Below the pieces are notes generated by a model. The model searched no databases. It was given only the letters and a program-made list of their open reading frames with translations, and had not been told where the DNA came from. Both the position numbers and the translations under genes were made by a program. Of a DNA stretch of 7,305 nucleotides, positions 1 to 6,598 are shown piece after piece (within the stretch, counting starts at the first letter, position 1; each line of letters opens with the position of its first letter). The stretch is from Bacillota bacterium (lineage in GTDB: Bacteria; Bacillota; Clostridia; Christensenellales; Aristaeellaceae): NCBI GenBank assembly GCA_023443705.1, contig JAEZTD010000360.1:1-7305 (forward strand), read 5' to 3'.

Positions 1-35
1 TCCCAAATCTACTGAAAACGACCCATATATTACTA

Positions 36-64
36 ATTATAGATTAATATGACGTAAATGTCAA
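36..64 (-). promoter_or_regulatory. Perfect consensus sigma-A promoter reading left out of the window
   Basis: On the minus strand the -35 box is TTGACA (plus-strand 59-64), the spacer is exactly 17 bp (42-58), and the -10 box is TATAAT (36-41). Both hexamers are perfect matches to the housekeeping consensus. Transcription would begin near position 29 and leave the window at once, so the target gene is not visible. It is probably a minus-strand neighbour downstream of the MATE gene. A promoter this strong is usually held in check by a repressor, and the inverted repeat at 53-76 covers the -35 box. Confidence 0.75.
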
Positions 65-76
65 TAATAATTTACG
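53..76. repeat. Inverted repeat over the leftward -35 box (candidate operator)
   Basis: CGTAAAT (53-59) and ATTTACG (70-76) form a perfect 7-bp inverted repeat with a 10-base centre. The centre and left arm contain the TTGACA box of the leftward promoter, which is where a repressor would block RNA polymerase. The half-site GTAAATG recurs in the inverted repeat at 1718-1771. No regulator is assigned. Confidence 0.45.
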
Positions 77-145
77 GAATTCGGTGGAGTTCATTGCGCT
101 GTGAAGCCGAGAACAAATACCGCGAACTATAAGGAAACCGAATTC
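77..145. repeat. 9-bp inverted repeat, GAATTCGGT / ACCGAATTC
   Basis: GAATTCGGT (77-85) and ACCGAATTC (137-145) are perfect reverse complements 51 bases apart. AGTTC (88-92) and GAACT (124-128) lie inside and could extend the pairing, with unequal internal loops. No T-run follows on either side, so this is not a standard intrinsic terminator. It could be an operator pair, a transcript 3'-end structure for the MATE gene, or chance. Confidence 0.35.
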
Positions 146-259
146 GTGCGTTGATCCATGAAGTTACGCGTCGGCGAAATTCAATTTCCAATAGAAATGA
201 AATAAAGAACCGAGGTGTTTGTGAAATGGTTGGTTATCCGGCAGTTGGAAGTCCCCGCA

Positions 260-1666
260 CTACGCCTCCGCCAGCTTCTCGCGGGCGCGAACCTTTCGCC
301 GCGCATACAGGAAGGTCGCAACCTGCCCAATCCCCGCCAGCGTCCAGGTGATCGGATAGCAGACGAAGAGCATGACCACCGTGGGATACCAGGCGAAGAA
401 TGTCCACAGCCAGAGGATTCGCATAAGGCACGCGCCCACCAGCGTGCAGATCATGGGCAGTATGGAGAAGCCCATTCCCCGGGTTACGCCAGGGAAAACG
501 TTCATGATGCCGCAGGAAAAATATGCGATCATCATGACGTTGATCCGCATAACGCCAAGCTCTATGATGTTCGCATCGGACGTATAGATGGCGAGGAGTG
601 GCCTCGCGAAGAGCATCGTCAAACCGCTCAGGATAACCCAGGTGGCGAAAATCAGCGCCGTACATACTCTTGCGACGGTGTCGATCCGTCCATATTTTTT
701 CGCGCCCATGTTCTGCCCGGCGAATGTGATGGCGGCGTTGTAATAGGCGTTCATCGCGGTTCCGACAAAGCCTTCGATGTTGGAGGCCGCAGAACTGGCT
801 GCCACCATCGCGGAGCCGAAGGAATTGATCGCCGACTGAATCAAAACATTCGATATGGAAAAGAGCAGACTCTGTAAACCGGCCGGGAGGCCGATCTTGA
901 CAATCCGCTTGAATTTCTCCCTGTCGATGCGCAACTTCCTGGGGACAAAGCGGATGGCTCCGTCGCTTCGGATCAGGTACATCAGGATCAAAACCATCGC
1001 TAGATACTGCGCAATGTTCGTAGCCCACGCAAGCCCGTCCACGCCCATGTGCAGGACGGTCACAAAAAATACGTTCAGGATGACGTTAACGATGCCGGAA
1101 AGAACGAGATAGTACATCGGCCGGCGGCTGTCGCCTATGGCGCGCAGGATGGCCGCGCCAAAGTTGTATACCATGCTCGCCGGGATGCCCAAAAAATAAA
1201 TTTTCATATACAAGACGGATAGGGGGAGGATGTCCTCCGGCGTTCCCATCAGAACAAGAAGCGGTTCGCACAGGATGAGGCCGATTGCCATGACGAACAG
1301 CCCGCTGATGATGCTGATGTAGAGCGAAGTGTGTACGGAGCGGCTGATGTCCTCCGACTTATTGGCTCCATATTCCTGCGCCACAACCACGCTCGTGCCC
1401 ACCGACAGGCCCATGAAAAAGTTCACGATAAGGTTGATCAGCGATCCTGTCGCGCCGACCGCCGCCAGCGCTTCCTTGCCCGAAAACCGCCCGGCGATGA
1501 CCATATCCGCAGCGTTGAACAGGAGCTGCAGAAGGTTCATCGCCATGATGGGCAAGGCGAACATCAATATGTTTTTAAACAGCGGACCTCCGCACATGTC
1601 CGGGGATTGTGCGTTTGTTTTTTGCTTGTCCTCTTTAGATCTTGATGAAAGCATTCCGGTGATCAC
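260..1666 (-). CDS. MATE-family multidrug/metabolite efflux transporter
   Basis: Inner-membrane exporter of the MATE family, which uses Na+ or H+ gradients to expel cationic drugs or metabolites. The 468 residues match the usual family length (about 440-480) and carry the expected twelve hydrophobic segments. Near residues 53-74 is the family signature ADMVIAGRFSG followed by EALAAVGATG. The two-fold repeat is visible as SVGTSVVVAQEYGA in the first half and TFAGQNMGAKKYG in the second. It resembles clostridial DinF/NorM-like members; the substrate cannot be read from the sequence. The start is uncertain: GTG at 1666 has AAGG only 3 bases upstream, while ATG at 1654 has it 15 bases upstream; neither spacing is ideal. 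The gene is divergent from the catabolic operon and need not belong to its pathway. The C-terminus is short and basic (ARRKVRAREK). Confidence 0.93.
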   Translation of the reverse strand: MITGMLSSRSKEDKQKTNAQSPDMCGGPLFKNILMFALPIMAMNLLQLLFNAADMVIAGRFSGKEALAAVGATGSLINLIVNFFMGLSVGTSVVVAQEYGANKSEDISRSVHTSLYISIISGLFVMAIGLILCEPLLVLMGTPEDILPLSVLYMKIYFLGIPASMVYNFGAAILRAIGDSRRPMYYLVLSGIVNVILNVFFVTVLHMGVDGLAWATNIAQYLAMVLILMYLIRSDGAIRFVPRKLRIDREKFKRIVKIGLPAGLQSLLFSISNVLIQSAINSFGSAMVAASSAASNIEGFVGTAMNAYYNAAITFAGQNMGAKKYGRIDTVARVCTALIFATWVILSGLTMLFARPLLAIYTSDANIIELGVMRINVMMIAYFSCGIMNVFPGVTRGMGFSILPMICTLVGACLMRILWLWTFFAWYPTVVMLFVCYPITWTLAGIGQVATFLYARRKVRAREKLAEA

Positions 1667-1699
1667 TTGCCTTAATCGTATTGTATACCACGTCCGATT

Positions 1700-1708
1700 A
1701 TTGTATCA
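1700..1708 (-). promoter_or_regulatory. Candidate extended -10 promoter element for the MATE gene
   Basis: On the minus strand this reads TGATACAAT, an extended -10 (TGn plus TACAAT, one mismatch to consensus). It would start transcription near 1693, about 27 bases upstream of the GTG start. The -35 position (1723-1728) reads AGTAAA, a poor match, so activity would rest on the extended -10 or on an activator. That -35 position lies in the left arm of the 1718-1771 inverted repeat. The 10-mer TGATACAATA recurs at 6602-6611. Confidence 0.4.
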
Positions 1709-1717
1709 TAGATTCAC

Positions 1718-1771
1718 GAGCATTTACTATCTCTTTTGGTTGAACACGGGCGTGGTGCGAAGTAAATGCTC
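1718..1771. repeat. Perfect 11-bp inverted repeat in the divergent promoter region
   Basis: GAGCATTTACT (1718-1728) and AGTAAATGCTC (1761-1771) are perfect reverse complements separated by 32 bases. The arm-to-arm centre distance is 43 bp, about four helical turns, so both arms face the same side of the DNA, as expected for a looped dimer-of-dimers operator. The left arm covers the -35 position of the MATE promoter. Binding here could control MATE and the operon together. The regulator encoded at 1898 is a candidate, but this is inference. Confidence 0.45.
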
Positions 1772-1844
1772 TTGGATTTCAGAAAAAGTTTTTGAGAACC
1801 CAGAATGTTAACGAAAAACTTACAGTGTGGCGTGGCGAAGCTCA

Positions 1845-1873
1845 TTGAAATCAAAATATAAGTATGGTAACAT
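1845..1873 (+). promoter_or_regulatory. Promoter of the deacylase operon
   Basis: TTGAAA (1845-1850), a 17-bp spacer, and TAACAT (1868-1873, 4 of 6 to consensus) preceded by the extended -10 triplet TGG. The predicted start is near 1880, leaving a leader of under 20 bases before the ATG at 1898. The ribosome binding site is AGGCGG (1885-1890), 7 bases from the start codon. Confidence 0.55.
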
Positions 1874-1897
1874 AACAAATAGTTAGGCGGTGACGGG

Positions 1898-2560
1898 ATG
1901 AATTCCATCGGAGAGCAGAAGAATTTTCTGAAGCAGGTCATGGACCTCATGGAACAGCATTTTGGGTACAACTGTGAGGTCGTGCTGCACGATCTGACGG
2001 GGGATTACGATAAAACCATCGTGGATATCCGAAACGGGCACATCACCGGACGCCGGGTGGGCGACTGCGGCAGCAACCTTGGCCTTGAGGTGCTGCGCGG
2101 TACGGCGGTGGACGGCGAGCGGTACAACTACATCACGTACACCCCCGACGCCAAGATCCTGCGCTCCTCATCGATGTACATGCGGGATGATTCAGGCCGC
2201 GTCGTGGGCGCGCTCTGCGTCAACACCGACATCACCCAGTCCGTCAAGTTCGAGCAGCACCTGCACGAGCTCAACAACATGAATCTGGATAAACCGGGAA
2301 AAACGCCCGAAGTGTTCGCCAAGGACGTCAAGCAACTACTGGAATTTCTGCTCGAAGAGGGCGAGCGGCTTGTGAACAAGCGCGCGGCGGATATGAACAA
2401 AGAGGATCGCGTCAACTTCATCGCGCATCTCGACAAGCGCGGCGCTTTTCTGATCACCAAATCCGGCGAGCGGGTCTGCGAGTTTCTGGGCATCTCCAAG
2501 TACACGCTCTACGCGACGCTGGACAAGCTCCGGAACGGCGAAAAGCCGGAAAATCCGTAA
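1898..2560 (+). CDS. YheO/DauR-like transcriptional regulator (PAS_6 plus HTH_22)
   Basis: DNA-binding regulator of the YheO family. Residues about 8-118 match the YheO-like PAS domain (VMDLMEQHFGYNCEVVLHDL near the N-terminus, GSNLGLEVLRG, and ALCVNTDITQ at the end). A charged linker follows, then a C-terminal HTH_22 helix-turn-helix at about 150-213 with the typical KRGAFLITKSGERVCEFLGI segment and recognition region SKYTLYATLDKLR. The length of 220 residues is normal. The characterised relative DauR of Pseudomonas controls D-arginine catabolism, and other members sit beside D-amino acid, serine or RidA-type genes, which fits the three enzymes that follow. It is the first gene of the operon, 12 bases ahead of the deacylase, so it probably regulates its own transcript, with the PAS domain sensing a small molecule. 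The ligand and whether it represses or activates are not visible. Confidence 0.9.
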   Translation: MNSIGEQKNFLKQVMDLMEQHFGYNCEVVLHDLTGDYDKTIVDIRNGHITGRRVGDCGSNLGLEVLRGTAVDGERYNYITYTPDAKILRSSSMYMRDDSGRVVGALCVNTDITQSVKFEQHLHELNNMNLDKPGKTPEVFAKDVKQLLEFLLEEGERLVNKRAADMNKEDRVNFIAHLDKRGAFLITKSGERVCEFLGISKYTLYATLDKLRNGEKPENP

Positions 2561-2572
2561 GGAGACGAAGGT

Positions 2573-4177
2573 ATGGATTGTCTGATTCACGGCGGAGTAA
2601 TCGTCGACGGCACCGGAAGGCCGCCATACGAGGGAGACATCCTGATCCGGTGCGATGAAATCGCCGCCGTCGGGCAGGTGGACGCGCCGGAGGGCATCTG
2701 GAGGGTAGACGCCCGAGGGCTCGTCGTGACGCCCGGCCTCATCGACGCGCACACCCACGCGGACCTGGCGCTCATGCAAAACCGCCAGCAGCCAAACGCC
2801 CTCTATCAGGGCATTTCGACGATGGTGGTCGGACAGTGCGGCCTGGGGTTCGCCCCTGTCGCGCAGGACGACCTTGAAAACGCCATTCAAATGAACTCTG
2901 GCATCTTCGGCCGCCTGCCCGGAAATTGCCCGCGCTGGCGGAGCTTTTCCGAATTCTTGAGCCTTCTGGACGGCTGCGCGGTCAATGTCGGCGCGATGGT
3001 TCCGCACAACGCGGTCCGGCAGATTGCCTGCGGTTATCAAAACATACCGCTTACCGGTGCGCGGCTGGAAGCGGCGCTTGCGGCGCTGGACGAAGCGCTG
3101 TATGAGGGTGCGCTTGGCCTTTCCGTGGGGCTGAGCTACTATCCCGGCGGCTACGGCGGAACGGACGAACTGATCGAGCTGTGCCGCGCGGTCCAAAGGC
3201 GCGACGCGCTGTTCTGCGTGCACATGCGGCTCGACGTTCACAACCCGGACTTTAGGCCCATGGACGAAATCGCCCGCGTGGCGGAAGAGACGCTGGTGCG
3301 CACCAACATGCTGCATCATCGAACCGGCGGCTTTGAACCGCATACCGACGTCACCGCGCCGTTCGATCGAGCCGCCCGGGCCGGGGCGGAGGTCACGTTC
3401 GAGTTTTATCCGTACCTGGTCGGCTCCGGGCTTGTGCTGGCCGTGGTGCCCGACTGGGCGCAGGAGGGCGGGCCGGACGAGATCCTGAAGCGGCTGGAGT
3501 CCAAATCACTCCGCCCGAAGCTGATGAAGGATCTGGAACACCGCTACGGCTTCTTCTTCCCGAATGGTGCGACGGGCAGGATCTACCTGACCCGCGATCC
3601 CTACAGCCCGGACCGGGGCAGAACTATCGACGAAATCGCGCGGGAGCACGGCGAAGCGCCGTGGGAAACGGCGGTGCGCCTTTTGATCGAAAATCGGCTG
3701 GAAGTCGGCTTTAACGGTGTTGAGTTCAAGTCTCCCGAACTGCAGGACAAGCTGTACGACGATCAGTACCGCCTTTTCCTGGACGAGCGCTACACCGTTG
3801 GCAGCGATTCCATTCCGTCGGGCGGCCTATCCCACCCGAGGACCAGCGGCGCGTTCTCCCGAATCATCGCGCAGATGAGAAAGCGCGGTGTGCCGATGGA
3901 GACCGTCATCCGCAAGCTGTCCGCAAAGCCGGCGGAGATCTACCGCCTCAGCGACCGGGGCGTACTCCTGCCCGGGAAAAAGGCGGACATATGCCTGATG
4001 GACTACGACCGCGTGGAAGACGGAGCGGACGACGGCTTTTCCCGCAGAAAGCCGGAGGGTATTGTGACGCTCTTTGTCAACGGCCTTCCCGTCATGCGAG
4101 AGGGTACGCTGACGGGCGAACTGAGCGGCCGCTCGCTGAAGCGCGATGAATCAAAAGCGTTGGGGGCCGGGGTATGA
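2573..4177 (+). CDS. N-acyl-D-amino-acid deacylase (D-aminoacylase, amidohydrolase superfamily)
   Basis: Cytoplasmic zinc amidohydrolase that cleaves the N-acyl group from N-acyl-D-amino acids, giving a D-amino acid and a carboxylate. The metal and catalytic residues known from the Alcaligenes enzyme can be placed: HxH at His60/His62 (DAHTHAD), the family-specific zinc cysteine Cys89 (VGQCGLG), His217 (CVHMR), His248/249 (LHHRTGG) and the catalytic aspartate Asp412 (VGSDSIP), followed by the diagnostic HPRTSGAFSR. The N-terminal (1-55) and C-terminal (about 460-515) parts form the small beta-sandwich typical of the fold, with ADICLMDYDRV as its closing motif. The length of 534 residues is normal and no key residue is missing. 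No signal peptide is seen. GGAG (2561-2564) lies 8 bases before the ATG. Acyl group and D-amino acid are undetermined; relatives also act on N-acetyl-D-glucosaminate in oxidative chitin catabolism. Confidence 0.92.
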   Translation: MDCLIHGGVIVDGTGRPPYEGDILIRCDEIAAVGQVDAPEGIWRVDARGLVVTPGLIDAHTHADLALMQNRQQPNALYQGISTMVVGQCGLGFAPVAQDDLENAIQMNSGIFGRLPGNCPRWRSFSEFLSLLDGCAVNVGAMVPHNAVRQIACGYQNIPLTGARLEAALAALDEALYEGALGLSVGLSYYPGGYGGTDELIELCRAVQRRDALFCVHMRLDVHNPDFRPMDEIARVAEETLVRTNMLHHRTGGFEPHTDVTAPFDRAARAGAEVTFEFYPYLVGSGLVLAVVPDWAQEGGPDEILKRLESKSLRPKLMKDLEHRYGFFFPNGATGRIYLTRDPYSPDRGRTIDEIAREHGEAPWETAVRLLIENRLEVGFNGVEFKSPELQDKLYDDQYRLFLDERYTVGSDSIPSGGLSHPRTSGAFSRIIAQMRKRGVPMETVIRKLSAKPAEIYRLSDRGVLLPGKKADICLMDYDRVEDGADDGFSRRKPEGIVTLFVNGLPVMREGTLTGELSGRSLKRDESKALGAGV

Positions 4178-5304
4178 GTTTTTACGAGAAGATGGGGCTA
4201 AAGCCGCTCGTCAACGCCAGCGAGACCTACACGAACCTGGGCGGCTCGCTGATGGCGGAGGAAACGCTTGATGCGATGCATGAGGCCGGGCACGGCTTCG
4301 TGGACATGGGAAAGCTCATGGACGCCGTGTGTGCGCGCGCGGCAGCGCTGACCCAAAACGAGGCGGCGTTTGTCACCAGCGGCGCGGCTGCGGGCGTGAT
4401 TCTGAGCGCGGCGAGCGTTGTGTGCGGTCTGGATGAATCGAAGCACGACCAACTGCCCTTCGCCGGGAGCCTTCCGAAAAATCGCATTCTGATCTTTGAC
4501 GGCGCGTACCGGAAGATGATCCCGTACTGGCGGCTGATCGCGATGACTGGAGCGACGATCGTGCCGGTAGCGCCGACGGTTGAAGCGATGATCGCGGCGG
4601 CGGATGAAACATGCGCGGCCGCGTTCCTGTTCGCGGGCTCGCTGTATGAAAAGGATGTGCCCTGCTGCGAGGACGCGATTCCGAGGCTCAAGGCGGCGGG
4701 ACTGACCGTCGTCGTCGACGCCGCGGCGCAGCTTCCGCCCGCGTCCAACCTCTGGCATTATACGCGGGAGTTGGGTGCGGACCTCGCCGTCTTCAGCGGC
4801 GGCAAGCACATCCGCGGCCCGCAGTCCACCGGCCTCATCGTCGGCCGCAAGGATCTCGTCGCCGGCTGCCGCTTGAGCGCCTGCCCCAATCCGCGCATCG
4901 GCCGGGCCTTCAAGACCGGCAAGGAGGAACTGGCCGGGTTCATCACGGCGCTGGAGTTGTTTGTCGCCGACGGTGGCCGCTACGCCCGCCAATTGAAGAT
5001 GCTGGAAACCATGCGCGGCCTTTTGAAGGACGGCGCGAAGATTGCGGCGCGGATTGTTCCCGAAGGCAGGCTGGGCACGGAACAGCCGCTCCTGATCGCA
5101 ACGCTGCCAGAGGGGATTTCCGCGAAGGAAGTCAACGAGCGGACGCGCGCGCTCCCGAGGCCCATCGACGTGGGCGTCTATCCGCCGGAATTCGGCATGC
5201 CAGAAAACACCATGTTCCTGAACGCCTACAACCTGTCGCCCGGAGAAGTCGAAACGGTTGCACGAGCCGTGTGCGATCAGGTCAACGCGCTCAGAAAGGA
5301 GTGA
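4174..5304 (+). CDS. SelA-like PLP-dependent enzyme, probable amino-acid or amino-sugar-acid ammonia lyase
   Basis: Fold-type I PLP enzyme of the SelA-like group that includes D-glucosaminate-6-phosphate ammonia lyase (DgaE). Visible features are the phosphate-binding loop TSGAAAG (68-74), Asp182 in VVVDAAAQLPP contacting the pyridine nitrogen, and Lys211 in FSGGKHIRGPQSTG as the cofactor lysine. RAFKTGKEE (244-252) matches the conserved basic segment of this group. At 376 residues it lacks the extra N-terminal region and length of true selenocysteine synthase (about 460), so a role with tRNA-Sec is unlikely. The start ATGA overlaps the deacylase stop (4174-4177), so translation is probably coupled; a GGGGGCCGGGG stretch lies just upstream. 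Between a D-amino-acid deacylase and a RidA protein, the likely reaction is alpha,beta-elimination of the deacylated product to an enamine. An aldolase- or racemase-type reaction is not excluded. Confidence 0.85.
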   Translation: MSFYEKMGLKPLVNASETYTNLGGSLMAEETLDAMHEAGHGFVDMGKLMDAVCARAAALTQNEAAFVTSGAAAGVILSAASVVCGLDESKHDQLPFAGSLPKNRILIFDGAYRKMIPYWRLIAMTGATIVPVAPTVEAMIAAADETCAAAFLFAGSLYEKDVPCCEDAIPRLKAAGLTVVVDAAAQLPPASNLWHYTRELGADLAVFSGGKHIRGPQSTGLIVGRKDLVAGCRLSACPNPRIGRAFKTGKEELAGFITALELFVADGGRYARQLKMLETMRGLLKDGAKIAARIVPEGRLGTEQPLLIATLPEGISAKEVNERTRALPRPIDVGVYPPEFGMPENTMFLNAYNLSPGEVETVARAVCDQVNALRKE

Positions 5305-5309
5305 TTCCA

Positions 5310-5777
5310 ATGGGGAGAATTGAGGATCGTTTGGAGGCGCTGGGCATAAAACTGCCCGAGCCGCCGGAAAAGGCCGGGCTGTACATGCAGACAAAGGGCT
5401 TTGAGGACGTATTGTGCGTATCGGGCTCGGGGCCGGATCTTCCGGGAGAGCCGTTTCCCAAGGGAAAGTTGGGCGAGATGACGATTGAGGAAGGGCAAAG
5501 GGCCGCCGCGAACTGCATGCTCAACGCGCTTGCTGTCCTGAAACGTGATCTCGGCACGCTGGACAGAGTGAAGAGCGTCATCAAGATGCTGGCCTTTGTC
5601 GCGAGCGAGAACGATTTTTACGAGCAGCCCGCCGTCGCCAACGGCGCGAGCCGGCTTCTGATCGAAATATTCGGCGAGGGGCCGGGGTGCCCATCCCGCA
5701 GCGCCATCGGCGTCAACGTGCTGCCGGGAAACATTCCGGTGGAAGTGGAACTGATGGTACAAATTGATCGGGACTAG
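5310..5777 (+). CDS. RidA-family (YjgF/chorismate mutase-like) enamine/imine deaminase
   Basis: Small cytoplasmic protein of the RidA superfamily, longer subgroup (about 150 residues, PF14588-like). RidA proteins hydrolyse reactive enamine/imine intermediates released by PLP enzymes into 2-keto acids and ammonia. The 155 residues show the subgroup N-terminus (IEDRLEALGIKLPEPP), VCVSGSGP-like strand at 35-42, VKSVIKMLAFVAS (88-99), and the catalytic-site arginine Arg130 in SRSAIGVNVLP with acidic residues Glu145/Glu147 in VEVEL. I chose ATG 5310 rather than the in-frame ATG 5271: AGGAG (5297-5301) is correctly spaced, the protein then begins with the family N-terminus, and overlap with the lyase gene disappears (5-base gap). 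The position directly after a PLP lyase gene suggests it clears that enzyme's product rather than serving as a general housekeeping RidA. Confidence 0.9.
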   Translation: MGRIEDRLEALGIKLPEPPEKAGLYMQTKGFEDVLCVSGSGPDLPGEPFPKGKLGEMTIEEGQRAAANCMLNALAVLKRDLGTLDRVKSVIKMLAFVASENDFYEQPAVANGASRLLIEIFGEGPGCPSRSAIGVNVLPGNIPVEVELMVQIDRD

Positions 5778-5782
5778 AATGG

Positions 5783-5812
5783 TTGTCACAGCGCCCCTAC
5801 TCATGCTATAAT
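5783..5812 (+). promoter_or_regulatory. Strong promoter of the GntR-family regulator gene
   Basis: TTGTCA (5783-5788, 5 of 6), an 18-bp spacer, and a perfect TATAAT (5807-5812) preceded by the extended -10 triplet TGC. The predicted start is near 5819, exactly where the palindrome at 5820-5833 begins. The regulator therefore has its own promoter, although read-through from the upstream operon is possible because no terminator is seen in the 74-base gap. Confidence 0.75.
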
Positions 5813-5819
5813 GCGTATG

Positions 5820-5833
5820 AATTTGATCAAATT
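5820..5833. promoter_or_regulatory. Perfect 14-bp palindrome, likely GntR autoregulatory operator
   Basis: AATTTGATCAAATT is its own reverse complement. It covers the predicted transcription start and lies 18 bases before the GntR start codon, a classic site for repression by a dimeric winged-helix protein. FCD-type GntR proteins commonly bind short palindromes near their own promoters. Related sequences (ATTTGAT, two bases, AAT) occur at 6599-6610 and 6627-6638. Confidence 0.6.
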
Positions 5834-5851
5834 TAGATCGGGGCGTTACAA

Positions 5852-6523
5852 ATGAACGGAGCGGTCACCAGAAAAACGCTTTCCAGGCAGGTTGTCGATC
5901 AACTCAGGGCGGACATCATCACCGGCGTATTTCCGGTTGGAAGCCACATTACCGTTAGGTCCATCGCGGAGCGCTATGATACCAGTCCGATTCCTGTGCG
6001 GGAGGCGTTCAACGTGCTCAGCGGCGAGAAGCTGATCAAACTGTCTCCGTACAAGGGCGCGACGGTCTGCACGATCGACCGGCAGTTTTTTGAAAACATT
6101 TACCGCATCCTGAACGCGCTTGAGATGCTGATGATCGAAAGCACAATGGAGAACTGGTCCGACAATCTGCGCCGCGAAGTGACGGAGATCAACGAGCGGA
6201 TCGGCGCGCTTCAGACGATGGAGCTGATCTGGGAGAATTATCAGGATTTAAACGATCAGTTTCATCAGAGGCTGGAGCAGTTCAGCCGGAATGATCAGGC
6301 GCTGGAATTGATCTATGACTACCGCTCCATCGCGCGCCTGATTGCCCGGGAGCACGGGGTCGTGCTCGCGTCGGTTGATCGGCTCAACGAATCCTATCAG
6401 GAACACAGGCGCATCATCGAAGCCTATGAGGCGCGCGACCTTCTGGCCTGCCGTCAGGCGTACATGGTACACGCCGATAATTCCCGCCTGCCCACCATGA
6501 AGCGGATTTTCGGAGAGGCGTAG
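5852..6523 (+). CDS. GntR-family transcriptional regulator, FCD (FadR-like) subfamily
   Basis: Cytoplasmic DNA-binding regulator of normal length (223 residues). Residues 8-72 form the GntR winged helix-turn-helix: LSRQVVDQLRADIITG, GSHITVRSIAERY, the recognition segment SPIPVREAFNVLSGEKLI, and wing SPYKGATVC. Residues about 80-218 form the all-helical FCD ligand domain, with NDQFHQRL (134-141), EHRRIIEAYEARD (184-196) and His207 in the last helix; His138, His185 and His207 match the metal/ligand positions usual in FCD proteins. Such regulators typically sense sugar acids or other carboxylates, consistent with a catabolic and transport locus. It lies between the enzyme operon and the solute-binding-protein gene, and a palindrome over its start suggests autoregulation. 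The ribosome binding site is weak (GGGGCG near 5840-5845). Ligand is unknown. Confidence 0.92.
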   Translation: MNGAVTRKTLSRQVVDQLRADIITGVFPVGSHITVRSIAERYDTSPIPVREAFNVLSGEKLIKLSPYKGATVCTIDRQFFENIYRILNALEMLMIESTMENWSDNLRREVTEINERIGALQTMELIWENYQDLNDQFHQRLEQFSRNDQALELIYDYRSIARLIAREHGVVLASVDRLNESYQEHRRIIEAYEARDLLACRQAYMVHADNSRLPTMKRIFGEA

Positions 6524-6598
6524 CGGGTTTTCACAGGCGGGAAGGCGGAGCGGCAAAACAAAGAAAAAAAATATTACCTCTGAAAAGTCGAATGTGAT

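Larger units (their letters stand above)
1..259. other. AT-rich intergenic region without a convincing gene
   Basis: No credible coding sequence is seen here. Short open frames starting near 151 and 215 run antisense into the MATE gene and look like no known protein. The first 100 bases are strongly AT-rich, unlike the coding DNA around them. They hold a leftward consensus promoter and inverted repeats, listed separately. No hairpin followed by a T-run is visible on the minus strand after the MATE stop, so I cannot name a terminator for that gene. Confidence 0.7.
1667..1897. other. Divergent intergenic region between MATE gene and catabolic operon
   Basis: This 231-base AT-rich gap separates two divergent genes and should hold both promoters. 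Besides the promoters and the 11-bp inverted repeat listed separately, it contains AAGTTTTT (1786-1793) and AAAAACTT (1814-1821), an 8-bp inverted repeat with a 20-base spacer. It also has a GTATAC palindrome at 1683-1688 and a GTTAAC palindrome at 1807-1812. I see no small gene in it. Confidence 0.6.

Noticed and set aside
151..877. Plus-strand open frames antisense to the MATE gene
   Set aside because: Composition is that of an antisense frame (His/Arg/Gly-rich) and the minus strand encodes a full, recognisable MATE transporter.
4174..5304. True selenocysteine synthase (SelA)
   Set aside because: The protein is about 80-90 residues shorter than SelA and no selB, selD or tRNA-Sec lies nearby; context points to a metabolic lyase.
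5271..5309. Upstream ATG giving a 168-residue RidA protein
   Set aside because: The 13 extra residues overlap the lyase gene and do not fit the family; ATG 5310 has a well-spaced AGGAG and the family-typical N-terminus.
4198..5394. Long minus-strand open frame (398 codons) opposite the SelA-like lyase
   Set aside because: It is the antisense shadow of a GC-rich gene with clear PLP-enzyme motifs; its translation is Arg/Ala/Gly-rich without domain signatures. The same holds for the minus-strand frame at 2336-3343.
6524..6590. Possible intrinsic terminator after the GntR gene
   Set aside because: The region has GC-rich runs and an A-run (6562-6571) but no clean stem followed by T residues in the plus direction.
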